NCBI GenBank assembly: GCA_031267965.1
Contig: JAIRYC010000018.1
Location: forward strand, 1-41,745
DNA: 41,745 nt
Reading direction: 5' to 3'
DNA from: Oscillospiraceae bacterium
Lineage (GTDB): Bacteria; Bacillota; Clostridia; Oscillospirales; Acutalibacteraceae
The notes under the pieces: generated by a model
Told to the model about the DNA's origin: nothing
The model's database searches: none
The model's input: the letters and a program-made list of their open reading frames with translations, nothing else
Shown here: positions 15,598 to 23,320 of the stretch, piece by piece
Layout: each line of letters starts with the position of its first letter
Numbering within the stretch: the stretch's first letter is position 1
Position numbers and translations under genes: made by a program

Positions 15598-17622
15598 ATG
15601 ACGGACAAAAAGCTTACGTTCCGCCGAATTGCCGCAATTTGTGTGGTGTTGCTGTGCTTTGTAGGTTTTCTATCAGCGGCAGGTTACTATCAGGCAACGA
15701 ATGGCGTAAACGTGGTATCGCAGGGCGACTTGACGCCAATCCCCGCCGCCCGCGGCGAGATAGTGGACACAAACGGCGTTCCGCTTGTCGTTAACCGCCA
15801 GTCTAACAACCTTATATTTAAGGCGGGGCTCTTTCCCTCTTCAAAACAGCAAAAGGAACGCAATGAGCTGATTTTGTCGCTTATACGCCTTTTAGAAGAC
15901 AAAAAAATCAAGTGGCTGGATAAACTCCCGCTTGAGTTTGACAAAAACGACAGCATCCGATTTTCTGAGGATCGTGCTTTGGATATTGCTTGGCTCAAAA
16001 GCAAAGAAATGCTCTACGTCAATGACTACGCTACTGCCGCGGACTGCTTTGCTGCGCTGGTTGACCGCTTTGAGCTAAAGGAATACAAAAAAGAGGACCA
16101 GCGCAAGCTTGCCAGCGTCAACGCCGAGTTATGGCACCAAGGCTTCCGCGTTAGCGCACCGTACACCTTTGCACAGGATGTGCCATCCGACCTGATTGCG
16201 CAAATAAAGGAGCAAAATGAAAAATTTCCCGGCGTGGACACTGAGATCGTGCCCGTACGCGAATATGCAATCGCGGGCGATATTATGCCGAATATACTTG
16301 GGCGCGTAGCTGCGCTTGATCCGGATGAATATAGCCGGCTTAAGTCACAAGGTTACCGCATGAACGATTTCATTGGTAAAAGCGGTCTGGAAAAAGAGCT
16401 TGAGAACACACTGCGCGGCAAAGACGGCAAGAAGCGCATTACCCTCAACCGCGATGGCTCACTGACAGAGGAAATTATTGAGCCACCGGTGCAAGGCAAC
16501 ACGGTTGTACTAAACATTGACGTCTCGCTGCAAAAGTGGCTCATGGAAAATTTTGCGGATTTTACCGAGAATACACTCAAAGGTAAGCGGCTAAAGTATG
16601 CGGCCGGCAGCGTGATAGTCATGAACCCAAACACCGGGGCCGTGCTTGCATGCGTTAGCTACCCAACGTATGACATCACCAAATTTGCAGAGCTTTTGCC
16701 CGCGCTTGACAAGGCTGAATCCCGCCCGCTTTGGGACAGGGCGCTCATGGCGGCGTTCCCGCCCGGCTCAACAATCAAACCGTCCGTGGCGGTTACCGCA
16801 CTGCAAGAGGGCGTAATAACAAAGGACTCTACCTTTTTTTGCAATGGTACGTATACCTATGGCGGCGCGGCCTTTCGTTGTCCTCAAGCGGGTTTGCACC
16901 CACCGCACGTCAACGTCACAAAGGCAATAACCTCCAGCTGCAATACTTTCTTCTATAACTGCGCGGTAAATCTGGGGATTGATAAGGTTAACACCTATCG
17001 TTCGCTGTTCGGGCTTGGTCAAGTAACAGGAATTGAATTGCCCGAATCAGCAGGAATTCTTGACAGCCCCGAATACCGCGAAGCACACGGTCAAGAGTGG
17101 CAGGCAGGCTTGACGGTGCAGTCCGGCATTGCGCAGGGCGACAACGTCTTTACACCGATTCAAGTGGCAAACTACATTGCAACGCTCGCGAACGGTGGTA
17201 CGCGTTATGTACCGCACGTCGTCAAGGAGATTAAGAGCTACAATCTGAGCGAAACTATATTGACCAAAGAGCCGGAGATAGCGGCAAAGATCCCTGTCAG
17301 CGCGGAAAATATGAAAATTGTTCAGGAAGCAATGAACAAAATGCCAAAGGGCGACGTGCGCTTTGGCAAGATGCCCGTTGAAATCGCCGCAAAGACCGGT
17401 ACGAATCAGCGTAATGTAGAGGGCCTTAAGGGTGCGGTCAGCGACGGCTGGGTGATGAGTTGGGCGCCATATGAGAAGCCGGAAATCAGCGTGATGACTT
17501 TTGTGGAGCTGGCGTCTGGCTCAGGCGTAACGATTCCGTTCACAACCAAACTTTATAATTATTATTTTGGGCGCAGTGCATCGTTCCCAAAACCGCAGGG
17601 AGAGAATGTATTGCTTGGATAA
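15598..17622 (+). CDS. Class B penicillin-binding protein (peptidoglycan transpeptidase)
   Basis: A protein of 674 residues, GGAGG before ATG 15598. One N-terminal membrane anchor (11-30), then the PBP dimerisation/pedestal region beginning IPAARGEIVDTNG (48-60). The transpeptidase domain carries STIK (serine nucleophile S391), SCN (S447-C-N449) and KTG (K599-T-G). The enzyme cross-links peptidoglycan on the outer face of the membrane. It is of the PBP2/FtsI/SpoVD type; without a PASTA domain or neighbouring mreCD or rodA genes I cannot say whether it serves elongation, division or sporulation. It has its own promoter and is followed by a weak hairpin (17623-17640). Confidence 0.93.
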   Translation: MTDKKLTFRRIAAICVVLLCFVGFLSAAGYYQATNGVNVVSQGDLTPIPAARGEIVDTNGVPLVVNRQSNNLIFKAGLFPSSKQQKERNELILSLIRLLEDKKIKWLDKLPLEFDKNDSIRFSEDRALDIAWLKSKEMLYVNDYATAADCFAALVDRFELKEYKKEDQRKLASVNAELWHQGFRVSAPYTFAQDVPSDLIAQIKEQNEKFPGVDTEIVPVREYAIAGDIMPNILGRVAALDPDEYSRLKSQGYRMNDFIGKSGLEKELENTLRGKDGKKRITLNRDGSLTEEIIEPPVQGNTVVLNIDVSLQKWLMENFADFTENTLKGKRLKYAAGSVIVMNPNTGAVLACVSYPTYDITKFAELLPALDKAESRPLWDRALMAAFPPGSTIKPSVAVTALQEGVITKDSTFFCNGTYTYGGAAFRCPQAGLHPPHVNVTKAITSSCNTFFYNCAVNLGIDKVNTYRSLFGLGQVTGIELPESAGILDSPEYREAHGQEWQAGLTVQSGIAQGDNVFTPIQVANYIATLANGGTRYVPHVVKEIKSYNLSETILTKEPEIAAKIPVSAENMKIVQEAMNKMPKGDVRFGKMPVEIAAKTGTNQRNVEGLKGAVSDGWVMSWAPYEKPEISVMTFVELASGSGVTIPFTTKLYNYYFGRSASFPKPQGENVLLG

Positions 17623-17624
17623 GC

Positions 17625-17653
17625 TTGTAATTTGCAAGCATTTTCGGTATAAT
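17625..17653 (+). promoter_or_regulatory. Promoter for the iorA gene
   Basis: TTGTAA (17625-17630), 17 bases, then TATAAT (17648-17653), 33 bases before ATG 17686. The -35 overlaps a small GCTTG/CAAGC hairpin just after the PBP stop, which may act as a weak terminator of that gene. Confidence 0.65.
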
Positions 17654-17685
17654 TTTGCACAGAGCTATCAATTCGGGAGGTTGAA

Positions 17686-19500
17686 ATGCCAAAACGCCTG
17701 CTCATGGGCAACGAAGCCATAGCCCTTGGCGCACTACGCGCAGGAGTGCGTGTGGTAACGGGCTACCCCGGTACACCCTCCACGGAGATTTTAGAAACTG
17801 TGGCAAAAGCGCACCAGCCCAGCGTGCATGTAGAGTGGAGCGTCAATGAAAAGACGGCGCTGGAGGTTGCGGCAGGAGCGGCATGGGCAGGTGCGCGTGC
17901 ACTCGTTACAATGAAGCAAGTTGGGTTGAACGTCGCCTCCGACCCGCTGATGAGTCTGAATTACGTTGGCGTAAAGGCAGGCATGGTGATTGCCGTCGCA
18001 GATGACCCAGGGCCAATCTCCAGCCAAACTGAGCAAGACACGCGCCGCTTTGGTGAATTCGCAAAGCTTGTTGTATTTGATCCCTCCAGTCCGGAAGAAG
18101 CATACTTAATGGTTGCCGATGCATTCGCCGTTTCAGAGCAAATCAGCCGGCCTGTTATTCTGCGCCCAACAACGCGTGTGTGCCACAGCTATGCCACGAT
18201 TGAGGTTCTGCCGGACATTCCGCAGGCTTCATCGCCGCCCATATTTGACCGCGACAAGGAACGCCGCGTGATTTTCCCCGCGCTCACCAAGGCGCAAAAG
18301 CCGATTATTGAAACCACGCTGCATGAATTGGCAACTACGCTTGCCGATTATCATGGCAATGTTTTGCGCGGTGGCGAGCATTCACAGAAAAAGGGCATTG
18401 CCTGTGGCGGCGTGAGTTTTGCATATGCACAAGAGGCTCTTAAGGGTTTGCCGGAAAATTACAAGCTGTTAAAAGTCGGAACCGTACCATTCCCCAAAAA
18501 ACTCGCTCGCAAATTTTTAGCCGGGCTTGATAAGGTTCTGGTTCTTGAAGAACTTGACCCAGTAATTGAGGATGCTCTGGTTGCCATTTGCGGACAGGAC
18601 AAGCTGCCAGTGCGCATGCTTGGCAAGCGCACTGACACTACACCAAACGTCGGTGAGAACACCGTGGATCATATGCGTAAGCTCATATCTGAATTTCTGA
18701 CTGACGGCAAAGCGGCTCAAGCGAAAAATCTCCCATTACAACCTCAAGTTCCCCACTCACCTCCGCCACGCCCGCCGGTGCTGTGTGCCGGATGTCCACA
18801 TAGGGGCGCATTTTTTGCCGTCAAACAGGCGTGCAAAGATAAACATGCGGCGTTTTGCGGAGACATCGGTTGCTATACCTTGGGTAACGCACCGCCGCTC
18901 GATATGGTTGACACATGCTTGTGCATGGGCGCAGGTATATCTGCCGCGCAGGGTTTGAAAACCGCCGACCCGGCGCTTGATGCCATTGCCTTCGTGGGTG
19001 ATTCTACGTTTTTCCACACAGGCATTCCCGGGATTATCAACGCTGTGTATAACCATCATAATATACTGGTTTGCGTGCTGGATAATCGCAATACCGCCAT
19101 GACAGGCAGTCAGCCACACCCCGGCTTGGGCAAAAATGCCGTGGGAGAAGCCGCACCGGAGTTGAGCATCCCTGCCATACTCACTGGCATAGGAGGCTTG
19201 GAGTTGGTGCGCGTCAATGCGTTCGATGTCGCGGCAGGCACTGCAGCGGTACATAATCTTTTGGGCAAGCCGGGCGTGCGTGTAATTATCTTTGAAGGCG
19301 CATGCATTGCAGTCGATAAAACTCCGAAAGCTGCTGCCAATATCAATATTAATGTGTGCACAGGCTGCGGCGCATGTATCCGCCGATTCGGCTGCCCAGC
19401 AATTATTTGGCAAAACGACAAGGCGGCCATTGACCTGACGCTTTGCACTGGCTGCAGCGCATGTTTTTCTGTCTGCCCAACGGGAGCAATCGGCCCGTAA
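17686..19500 (+). CDS. iorA: Indolepyruvate:ferredoxin oxidoreductase, alpha subunit
   Basis: A protein of 604 residues, GGGAGG before ATG 17686. The order of domains is an N-terminal pyrimidine-binding domain (RVVTGYPGTPSTEI), a central domain, and a thiamine-diphosphate domain with CAGCPHRG and GDSTFFHTGIPGIINAVYN...NRNTAMTG. Two [4Fe-4S] sites follow at the C-terminus: CTGCGACIRRFGCP (about 557-570) and CTGCSACFSVCP (about 587-598). It oxidises aryl pyruvates from aromatic amino-acid breakdown to aryl-acetyl-CoA, reducing ferredoxin. The beta subunit (iorB) that the enzyme needs normally follows immediately. Here the next gene is a uracil phosphoribosyltransferase and no iorB is visible, so it must lie elsewhere or be lost. 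Confidence 0.95.
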   Translation: MPKRLLMGNEAIALGALRAGVRVVTGYPGTPSTEILETVAKAHQPSVHVEWSVNEKTALEVAAGAAWAGARALVTMKQVGLNVASDPLMSLNYVGVKAGMVIAVADDPGPISSQTEQDTRRFGEFAKLVVFDPSSPEEAYLMVADAFAVSEQISRPVILRPTTRVCHSYATIEVLPDIPQASSPPIFDRDKERRVIFPALTKAQKPIIETTLHELATTLADYHGNVLRGGEHSQKKGIACGGVSFAYAQEALKGLPENYKLLKVGTVPFPKKLARKFLAGLDKVLVLEELDPVIEDALVAICGQDKLPVRMLGKRTDTTPNVGENTVDHMRKLISEFLTDGKAAQAKNLPLQPQVPHSPPPRPPVLCAGCPHRGAFFAVKQACKDKHAAFCGDIGCYTLGNAPPLDMVDTCLCMGAGISAAQGLKTADPALDAIAFVGDSTFFHTGIPGIINAVYNHHNILVCVLDNRNTAMTGSQPHPGLGKNAVGEAAPELSIPAILTGIGGLELVRVNAFDVAAGTAAVHNLLGKPGVRVIIFEGACIAVDKTPKAAANININVCTGCGACIRRFGCPAIIWQNDKAAIDLTLCTGCSACFSVCPTGAIGP

Positions 19501-19522
19501 GCATGAGATATTGGAGGAAAGA

Positions 19523-20149
19523 ATGAGTGTAACAATCGTTAATCACCCGTGTTTACAACACAAAATCACGCTTCTCCGGGATTCGACAACCGAAAATGCC
19601 GCATTCCGCGCACTTTTGCTGGAGGTTACGCAATTGCTGGCGTACGAGGCGACGCGTAGCCTTCCGCTGGAAAACATACAAATCAGCACACCCTTGGGCG
19701 ATGCGCAAAGCCCCATCTTGGGTGGACGCAAGCCCGCAGTTGTTGCGCTGATGCGGGCAGGGCTTGGCATGGCGGATGGTGTGCTGCGCCTGTTACCGTC
19801 CGCACCGCTGGGGCATATTGGCGTTTTTCGTGACCCGGAAACGCGCGAGGCAAAGACGTACTATTGCAAGCTACCGGCAGACTTATTGGGACGTACCGTG
19901 TTGGTTATTGACGCAGTGCTGGCAACAGGTCACACGGCTGCCGCTGCATGCGGTTTGCTTAAACGAGCGGGCGCAGGGCAACTTGACTATCTGAGTGTGC
20001 TTGCGGCACCTGAGGGCATTATACATTTGCAAAAGGTACATCCGGACGTTTCGATAACCTGCGGTCACCTTGACGAGGGCTTGAATGAGGATGGGTTTAT
20101 TATTCCCGGATTTGGCGATTTGGGTCGGCGGCTTTTTGGCACGGCATAA
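19523..20149 (+). CDS. upp: Uracil phosphoribosyltransferase
   Basis: A protein of 208 residues. I start at ATG 19523 (MSVTIVNHPCLQHKITLLRD), with GGAGGAAAG immediately upstream. It converts uracil and PRPP to UMP (pyrimidine salvage, cytoplasm). Family marks are the N-terminal 'NHPCLQHKITLLRD', 'LMRAGLGMADGVL', and the C-terminal 'LDEGLNEDGFIIPGFGDLGRRLFG', which binds uracil. The PRPP loop reads VIDAVLATGHTA, where the usual form is DPMLATGGS, so several normally fixed residues differ. It follows iorA by 22 bases, probably in the same transcript. Confidence 0.9.
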   Translation: MSVTIVNHPCLQHKITLLRDSTTENAAFRALLLEVTQLLAYEATRSLPLENIQISTPLGDAQSPILGGRKPAVVALMRAGLGMADGVLRLLPSAPLGHIGVFRDPETREAKTYYCKLPADLLGRTVLVIDAVLATGHTAAAACGLLKRAGAGQLDYLSVLAAPEGIIHLQKVHPDVSITCGHLDEGLNEDGFIIPGFGDLGRRLFGTA

Positions 20150-20226
20150 AAATAATAACAATATTTTTACAAAATATTCACAGATTGCGCTATTTTCTGA
20201 TGTGGAATAATAACCGCGTTTGTCTG

Positions 20227-20235
20227 TGCTATACT
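20227..20235 (+). promoter_or_regulatory. Extended -10 promoter for the 44-residue protein gene
   Basis: TGC-TATACT at 20227-20235 lies 63 bases before ATG 20298, without a recognisable -35 box. A near-identical box precedes the next small gene. Confidence 0.55.
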
Positions 20236-20249
20236 GTCATCAAGCAAAG

Positions 20250-20277
20250 AATATATCCCATAAAAACGGGATATATT
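20250..20277 (+). promoter_or_regulatory. Perfect 10-bp hairpin in the leader of the 44-residue protein gene
   Basis: AATATATCCC and GGGATATATT pair around an 8-base loop (ATAAAAAC), ending 6 bases before the AAGGAG ribosome site. It could stabilise the transcript or modulate translation. No ligand-binding class is recognised. Confidence 0.6.
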
Positions 20278-20297
20278 ACCAAAAAGGAGATAGAACG

Positions 20298-20432
20298 ATG
20301 TTTGCAAACATCCGTGAGTTGCTGGAAGCAATCTTTGAGGCACTGAAAGCCTACCTAAACAACAGCAACCTTGATTCTGTGTTCGACCTGTTGTTAGGTT
20401 TGGTGCGTTCTGGTCAAAATGCCGGCAAATAA
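20298..20432 (+). CDS. 44-residue amphipathic helical protein of unknown function
   Basis: The start ATG 20298 has AAGGAG 8 bases upstream. A longer frame from 20220 would pass through the promoter and hairpin. The sequence MFANIRELLEAIFEALKAYL is a strongly amphipathic helix, followed by NNSNLDSVFDLLLGLV as a second helix and a short polar tail. There is no signal peptide, cysteine or Gly-Gly leader. It has its own promoter and a hairpin after the stop, so it is expressed as a separate small gene. A membrane-associated or helper peptide is one possibility; the function is unknown. Confidence 0.7.
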   Translation: MFANIRELLEAIFEALKAYLNNSNLDSVFDLLLGLVRSGQNAGK

Positions 20433-20443
20433 ATTCCGGCATT
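20418..20443 (+). terminator. Weak terminator-like hairpin after the 44-residue gene
   Basis: AATGCCGG / CCGGCATT pair around a 10-base AT-rich loop and overlap the stop codon. Only ATTCTCG follows, so a terminator role is plausible but not certain. Confidence 0.4.
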
Positions 20444-20476
20444 ATTCTCGTATGGAAAAAAGTTTCCGTTGAGTTG

Positions 20477-20485
20477 TGCTATAAT
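20477..20485 (+). promoter_or_regulatory. Extended -10 promoter for the 66-residue protein gene
   Basis: TTGTGC-TATAAT (TGC at 20477-20479, TATAAT at 20480-20485), 58 bases before ATG 20543. No -35 match is visible. Confidence 0.55.
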
Positions 20486-20542
20486 TATTTCGGAGTTGCT
20501 GTGCTTTTAGGCATAGCTCCCAACATTTCAAGGAGGTTCACT

Positions 20543-20743
20543 ATGCCGGAACTACCGAACATTGGCGATTATTTCAACGAGCCTGACCTGAGCGGTGTTG
20601 ATATTGGTCAATTTTTCCAAGATTTGTTCCAATATATCGCCACCGGATTTGCCAGGATTTTCCAAAGCGGTACTTGGGACACCATCTGGAACCGCATTGT
20701 ACAGTGGTTTGGTTGGGCTTATCTGGTTCCGCCAGAAAACTAA
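20543..20743 (+). CDS. 66-residue aromatic, amphipathic protein of unknown function
   Basis: The start ATG 20543 has AAGGAGG 5 bases upstream. The N-terminus is acidic and proline-containing (MPELPNIGDYFNEPDLSGVD). Two amphipathic, aromatic-rich helices follow (IGQFFQDLFQYIATGFARIF and TIWNRIVQWFGWAYL). There is no signal peptide. The Phe/Trp-rich helices suggest binding at the membrane surface. Similar aromatic helices end the giant secreted protein of this window (FIQFFVTIFAWIKKIFG). No family is recognised. The gene ends just before the two large hairpins that separate it from the converging metallophosphoesterase gene. Confidence 0.7.
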   Translation: MPELPNIGDYFNEPDLSGVDIGQFFQDLFQYIATGFARIFQSGTWDTIWNRIVQWFGWAYLVPPEN

Positions 20744-20759
20744 ATCGTCTAATCGCACA

Positions 20760-20803
20760 AGCATTGGAGAAGGGCGTCTTTGTGGACGCCCTTCTCCAAT
20801 GCT
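20760..20803. terminator. Perfect 19-bp hairpin between converging genes
   Basis: AGCATTGGAGAAGGGCGTC (20760-20778) is followed by loop TTTGTG and the exact reverse complement (20785-20803). The stem is unusually long and perfect for a terminator and has no T-run. It probably ends transcription from both sides or is a mobile palindromic repeat. Confidence 0.7.
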
Positions 20804-20830
20804 ATAAGGGCGGGATGCACCCGCCCTTAT
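20804..20830. terminator. Second perfect 11-bp hairpin, directly adjacent
   Basis: ATAAGGGCGGG / CCCGCCCTTAT (20804-20814 and 20820-20830) with loop ATGCA abuts the first hairpin without a single spacer base and ends 4 bases before the stop codon of the minus-strand gene. It is likely a terminator for that gene. Confidence 0.65.
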
Positions 20831-20834
20831 ACAT

Positions 20835-22589
20835 TTACACAATTTCGCTCGGTTTTGGCACCTTTGTTATAACAAAACTTTCCATATCATGTATGTTGCC
20901 GTGCTTTCCGCTAGGACCACTTGCGCGTTTCCCCTGCATCTGCATGCTTTCGCCTTGGAAAGTCAATAGTGTAGCAGTAAATTCCGGTGTAGCCGGAATA
21001 ATGGTCAGCTTTCCAATGCTCTTACCGGTGCCACTAACGCTGCCTCTCCCTCCATCTTCAATTTGCGTGAGTGTAGAATTCGCCCACTCCGGTGTGCTTG
21101 CATGATAACTATGACTATGTCCGCTTATTGTCAAGTGCACACCAAGCTTGAGCAACTCATCCTGATAACGCTTCTGCATGCTTTTGTTAAGCAGTTTATC
21201 AGTTTCGCTCATGTTGATGTAGCCTGCCGCTTCCGAAGTACCGCCTGATTCGTGCGCAAACCAACGGTCATGGATAAGCACAATGCGGTATTTGTCTCCG
21301 TCCGCAGGCTTGAGGCTCTCGAACCAATCCAACTGACGGGCAAGATAATCCGCCCCAGTGTATTGATCCTCGTGCTCCCATGCGTCGCTGTCCCATTCAC
21401 TCTCAGCGCTATCCAGCACAGTGAATATGTAATTCCCGCGTTCAGCCTCATAATAAAGCTTATCCAAACCAAGCAAACGGTCAATGTCCTGCAAGCCCAT
21501 ATAATTTCCGCGCACCTCGTGGTTGCCGCGCACAAATATAGCTGGAATTTTGCCGCCGAATGTAGCTTCTGACGCGCCACCAATTATACAACTTACAACA
21601 TCCGCTTCGTCAGCATAATAGTTGACATAATCGCCCAAGAGCAACACTAAATCCGGCTCAACATTGAATGCGTCTACAGCGCGCTTCATGGTAGGCATTT
21701 GCTCATGCCAGTCAGATAAGGCCATAATCTTTGGATTTTCAATCTCTCTGCTGCCTTTAAAGTTCACTGCGTCACCAAGCTGAAGCATTTTCCCATAATT
21801 TGCCTTGCCAACATGGGCAATAAGACCATACTTTACCTCGCGCACCCATAGGCTGTAGCTGTTATTCTCCAATTCCTCACGCGGCACACGTATGGCGTGT
21901 ATCTTACCAATACGCCGTAGCACGGTGTCCGTTGAGTAACGCTCCTTCTCCTTCCCACTGTAGGAATAGCGGACAAATCCCTGCGTTTCCTTATCCGTAG
22001 CAAAGACAATGGAGTATTCGCCTGTGCCGGTGTCAAGCACCACTGGACCAGCTAGCAGCTTTGGTTTACCAGGATCAGCCAACGACAGCACCATGGTTGC
22101 CACAAACGATAGTGCAAGCACACCAGAAATCACCTTGCGAGAAGTTTTCTTCATATCCAGCCGACTCCAAACCAACAGTAGAAACGGCACACCAATGAGC
22201 GCAACAACCCACGGCACAGTCTGCGGAAGCGAATAAGTGAGCGGTGCAGGGCGCGCAATCACCGAGCAGATGTAGTTCATTATCTGGAACAAAATGCCCA
22301 GCAGTGACGAGAGCACAAACAACACAGTCACCACAATGTTGCCGATTTTGCTGCGCCAGCCTGAGCAATAGCGCACCAAGGCATAGATGGCGAAAATTGC
22401 GTTAGCTATCATCACAAAAAAGACAATCTGTGCCAGACCTTCGATTTTTGTTTCGTGGTCAATAAACACCCAACCAACCTTGAATGCCCATTGAATCACC
22501 GGCGCTGCAATGCTGCTTATGGTAAATAGGTACATCACCAGCGCAACGATTCTGTTTGGCCGCTTCTTGCTAAATTCTCTCTTTGCCAC
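20835..22589 (-). CDS. Membrane-anchored calcineurin-like metallophosphoesterase
   Basis: A protein of 584 residues from GTG 22589, which has GGGAGG 5 bases upstream. An in-frame ATG at 22667 has no ribosome site. Four to five membrane helices occupy the first ~190 residues. A beta-rich domain of ~100 residues (FATDKETQGFVRYSYSG, resembling the N-terminal domain of purple acid phosphatases) follows, and then the phosphoesterase domain. The metal motifs are visible: DWH, GDYVNY, RGNHE, VLIHDRW and GHSHSYH. The second motif has Asn where Asp or Glu is common. The catalytic domain should face outward, suggesting phosphate or phosphodiester hydrolysis at the surface. It follows the 105-residue gene on the same strand. 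Confidence 0.85.
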   Translation of the reverse strand: MAKREFSKKRPNRIVALVMYLFTISSIAAPVIQWAFKVGWVFIDHETKIEGLAQIVFFVMIANAIFAIYALVRYCSGWRSKIGNIVVTVLFVLSSLLGILFQIMNYICSVIARPAPLTYSLPQTVPWVVALIGVPFLLLVWSRLDMKKTSRKVISGVLALSFVATMVLSLADPGKPKLLAGPVVLDTGTGEYSIVFATDKETQGFVRYSYSGKEKERYSTDTVLRRIGKIHAIRVPREELENNSYSLWVREVKYGLIAHVGKANYGKMLQLGDAVNFKGSREIENPKIMALSDWHEQMPTMKRAVDAFNVEPDLVLLLGDYVNYYADEADVVSCIIGGASEATFGGKIPAIFVRGNHEVRGNYMGLQDIDRLLGLDKLYYEAERGNYIFTVLDSAESEWDSDAWEHEDQYTGADYLARQLDWFESLKPADGDKYRIVLIHDRWFAHESGGTSEAAGYINMSETDKLLNKSMQKRYQDELLKLGVHLTISGHSHSYHASTPEWANSTLTQIEDGGRGSVSGTGKSIGKLTIIPATPEFTATLLTFQGESMQMQGKRASGPSGKHGNIHDMESFVITKVPKPSEIV

Positions 22590-22701
22590 AGGATCCTCCC
22601 GATTATATATTTTAAACGCAAACAACGGCTTCCTTATTTGTATGAAAACCACAGGACTGCAATGCACAGATTGTTAACCTGCGCTTAATATTTTTTGTAG
22701 C

Positions 22702-23019
22702 TTAGGCTACTTTCTTTCCATCCTTAAGGCGGACTTTGCCCAAGAACGGGATCTTCAGGAAGCCGGAGAATGTGTTGTCCTCAAACTCAAAGTGGCAGGT
22801 AATGTCCTTGCCAGGGAGCAACGAAATGCGTGCCACTGCATCTACTTCATTTGTTTCCTCGTTTGCTTCAATCTCAATGATTTCCACATCGGGAATATCC
22901 ACATCAGGGATTTGCAGTTCAACGCCATACTCTCCATTATTATCGAAGATTTTGATGCTAGCGTCGCCTTTAAAGAAAAGCGTGTCAACGCGGCAAGCCC
23001 AAGAACCAATTCCAACCAT
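22702..23019 (-). CDS. 105-residue beta-rich protein of unknown function
   Basis: ATG 23019 has an ideal AGGAGG site. The protein has no signal peptide or membrane helix. It is very acidic in the middle (LQIPDVDIPDVEIIEIEANE), made of alternating strands, and ends 'FLKIPFLGKVRLKDGKKVA'. The whole resembles a single beta-barrel or sandwich domain. No family is recognised. A near-consensus promoter lies just upstream, so it may be strongly expressed. The metallophosphoesterase follows after 112 bases and could be co-transcribed. Confidence 0.7.
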   Translation of the reverse strand: MVGIGSWACRVDTLFFKGDASIKIFDNNGEYGVELQIPDVDIPDVEIIEIEANEETNEVDAVARISLLPGKDITCHFEFEDNTFSGFLKIPFLGKVRLKDGKKVA

Positions 23020-23050
23020 TCTAATTCCTCCTGAAAATTAAAGTATTAAT

Positions 23051-23079
23051 AGTATACAATTGCGTACAAAAAAATGCAA
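23051..23079 (-). promoter_or_regulatory. Promoter for the 105-residue protein gene
   Basis: Minus strand: TTGCAT (23079-23074), a 17-base spacer, then TATACT (23056-23051), 32 bases before ATG 23019. It is close to consensus. Confidence 0.75.
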
Positions 23080-23237
23080 GTCGTTTTTGTGAATAATCTA
23101 TGAATACCATGCATTTTTTCGCAAAAAGCGGCGCTATTAACAAAAAAACGCGCATAAATTGGGAAATATAGTCTTTAAATCTATACAAAAATTAGAAATG
23201 TAAAGCGCTTATAAACAATTATGAACAAAAATTTTTC

Positions 23238-23266
23238 TTGAAAAAGTGGTTTAGTTCTGCTATAAT
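23238..23266 (+). promoter_or_regulatory. Promoter for the mutarotase gene
   Basis: TTGAAA (23238-23243), 17 bases, then TATAAT (23261-23266) preceded by TGC. Upstream, a small palindrome TAAAGCGCTTATA (23201-23213) could be a LacI/CcpA-type operator, but the match is too loose to claim. The rest of 23080-23237 is AT-rich without a gene. Confidence 0.75.
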
Positions 23267-23320
23267 TAGTCTCATCCAAGAGAACTTGGTTCTCGCCAAT
23301 AGATAGTTCCGGAGCGAAAT

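Noticed and set aside
23199..23213. CcpA/LacI-type operator palindrome upstream of fucU
   Set aside because: The central AAGCGCTT is palindromic but the outer positions do not fit the cre consensus well enough.
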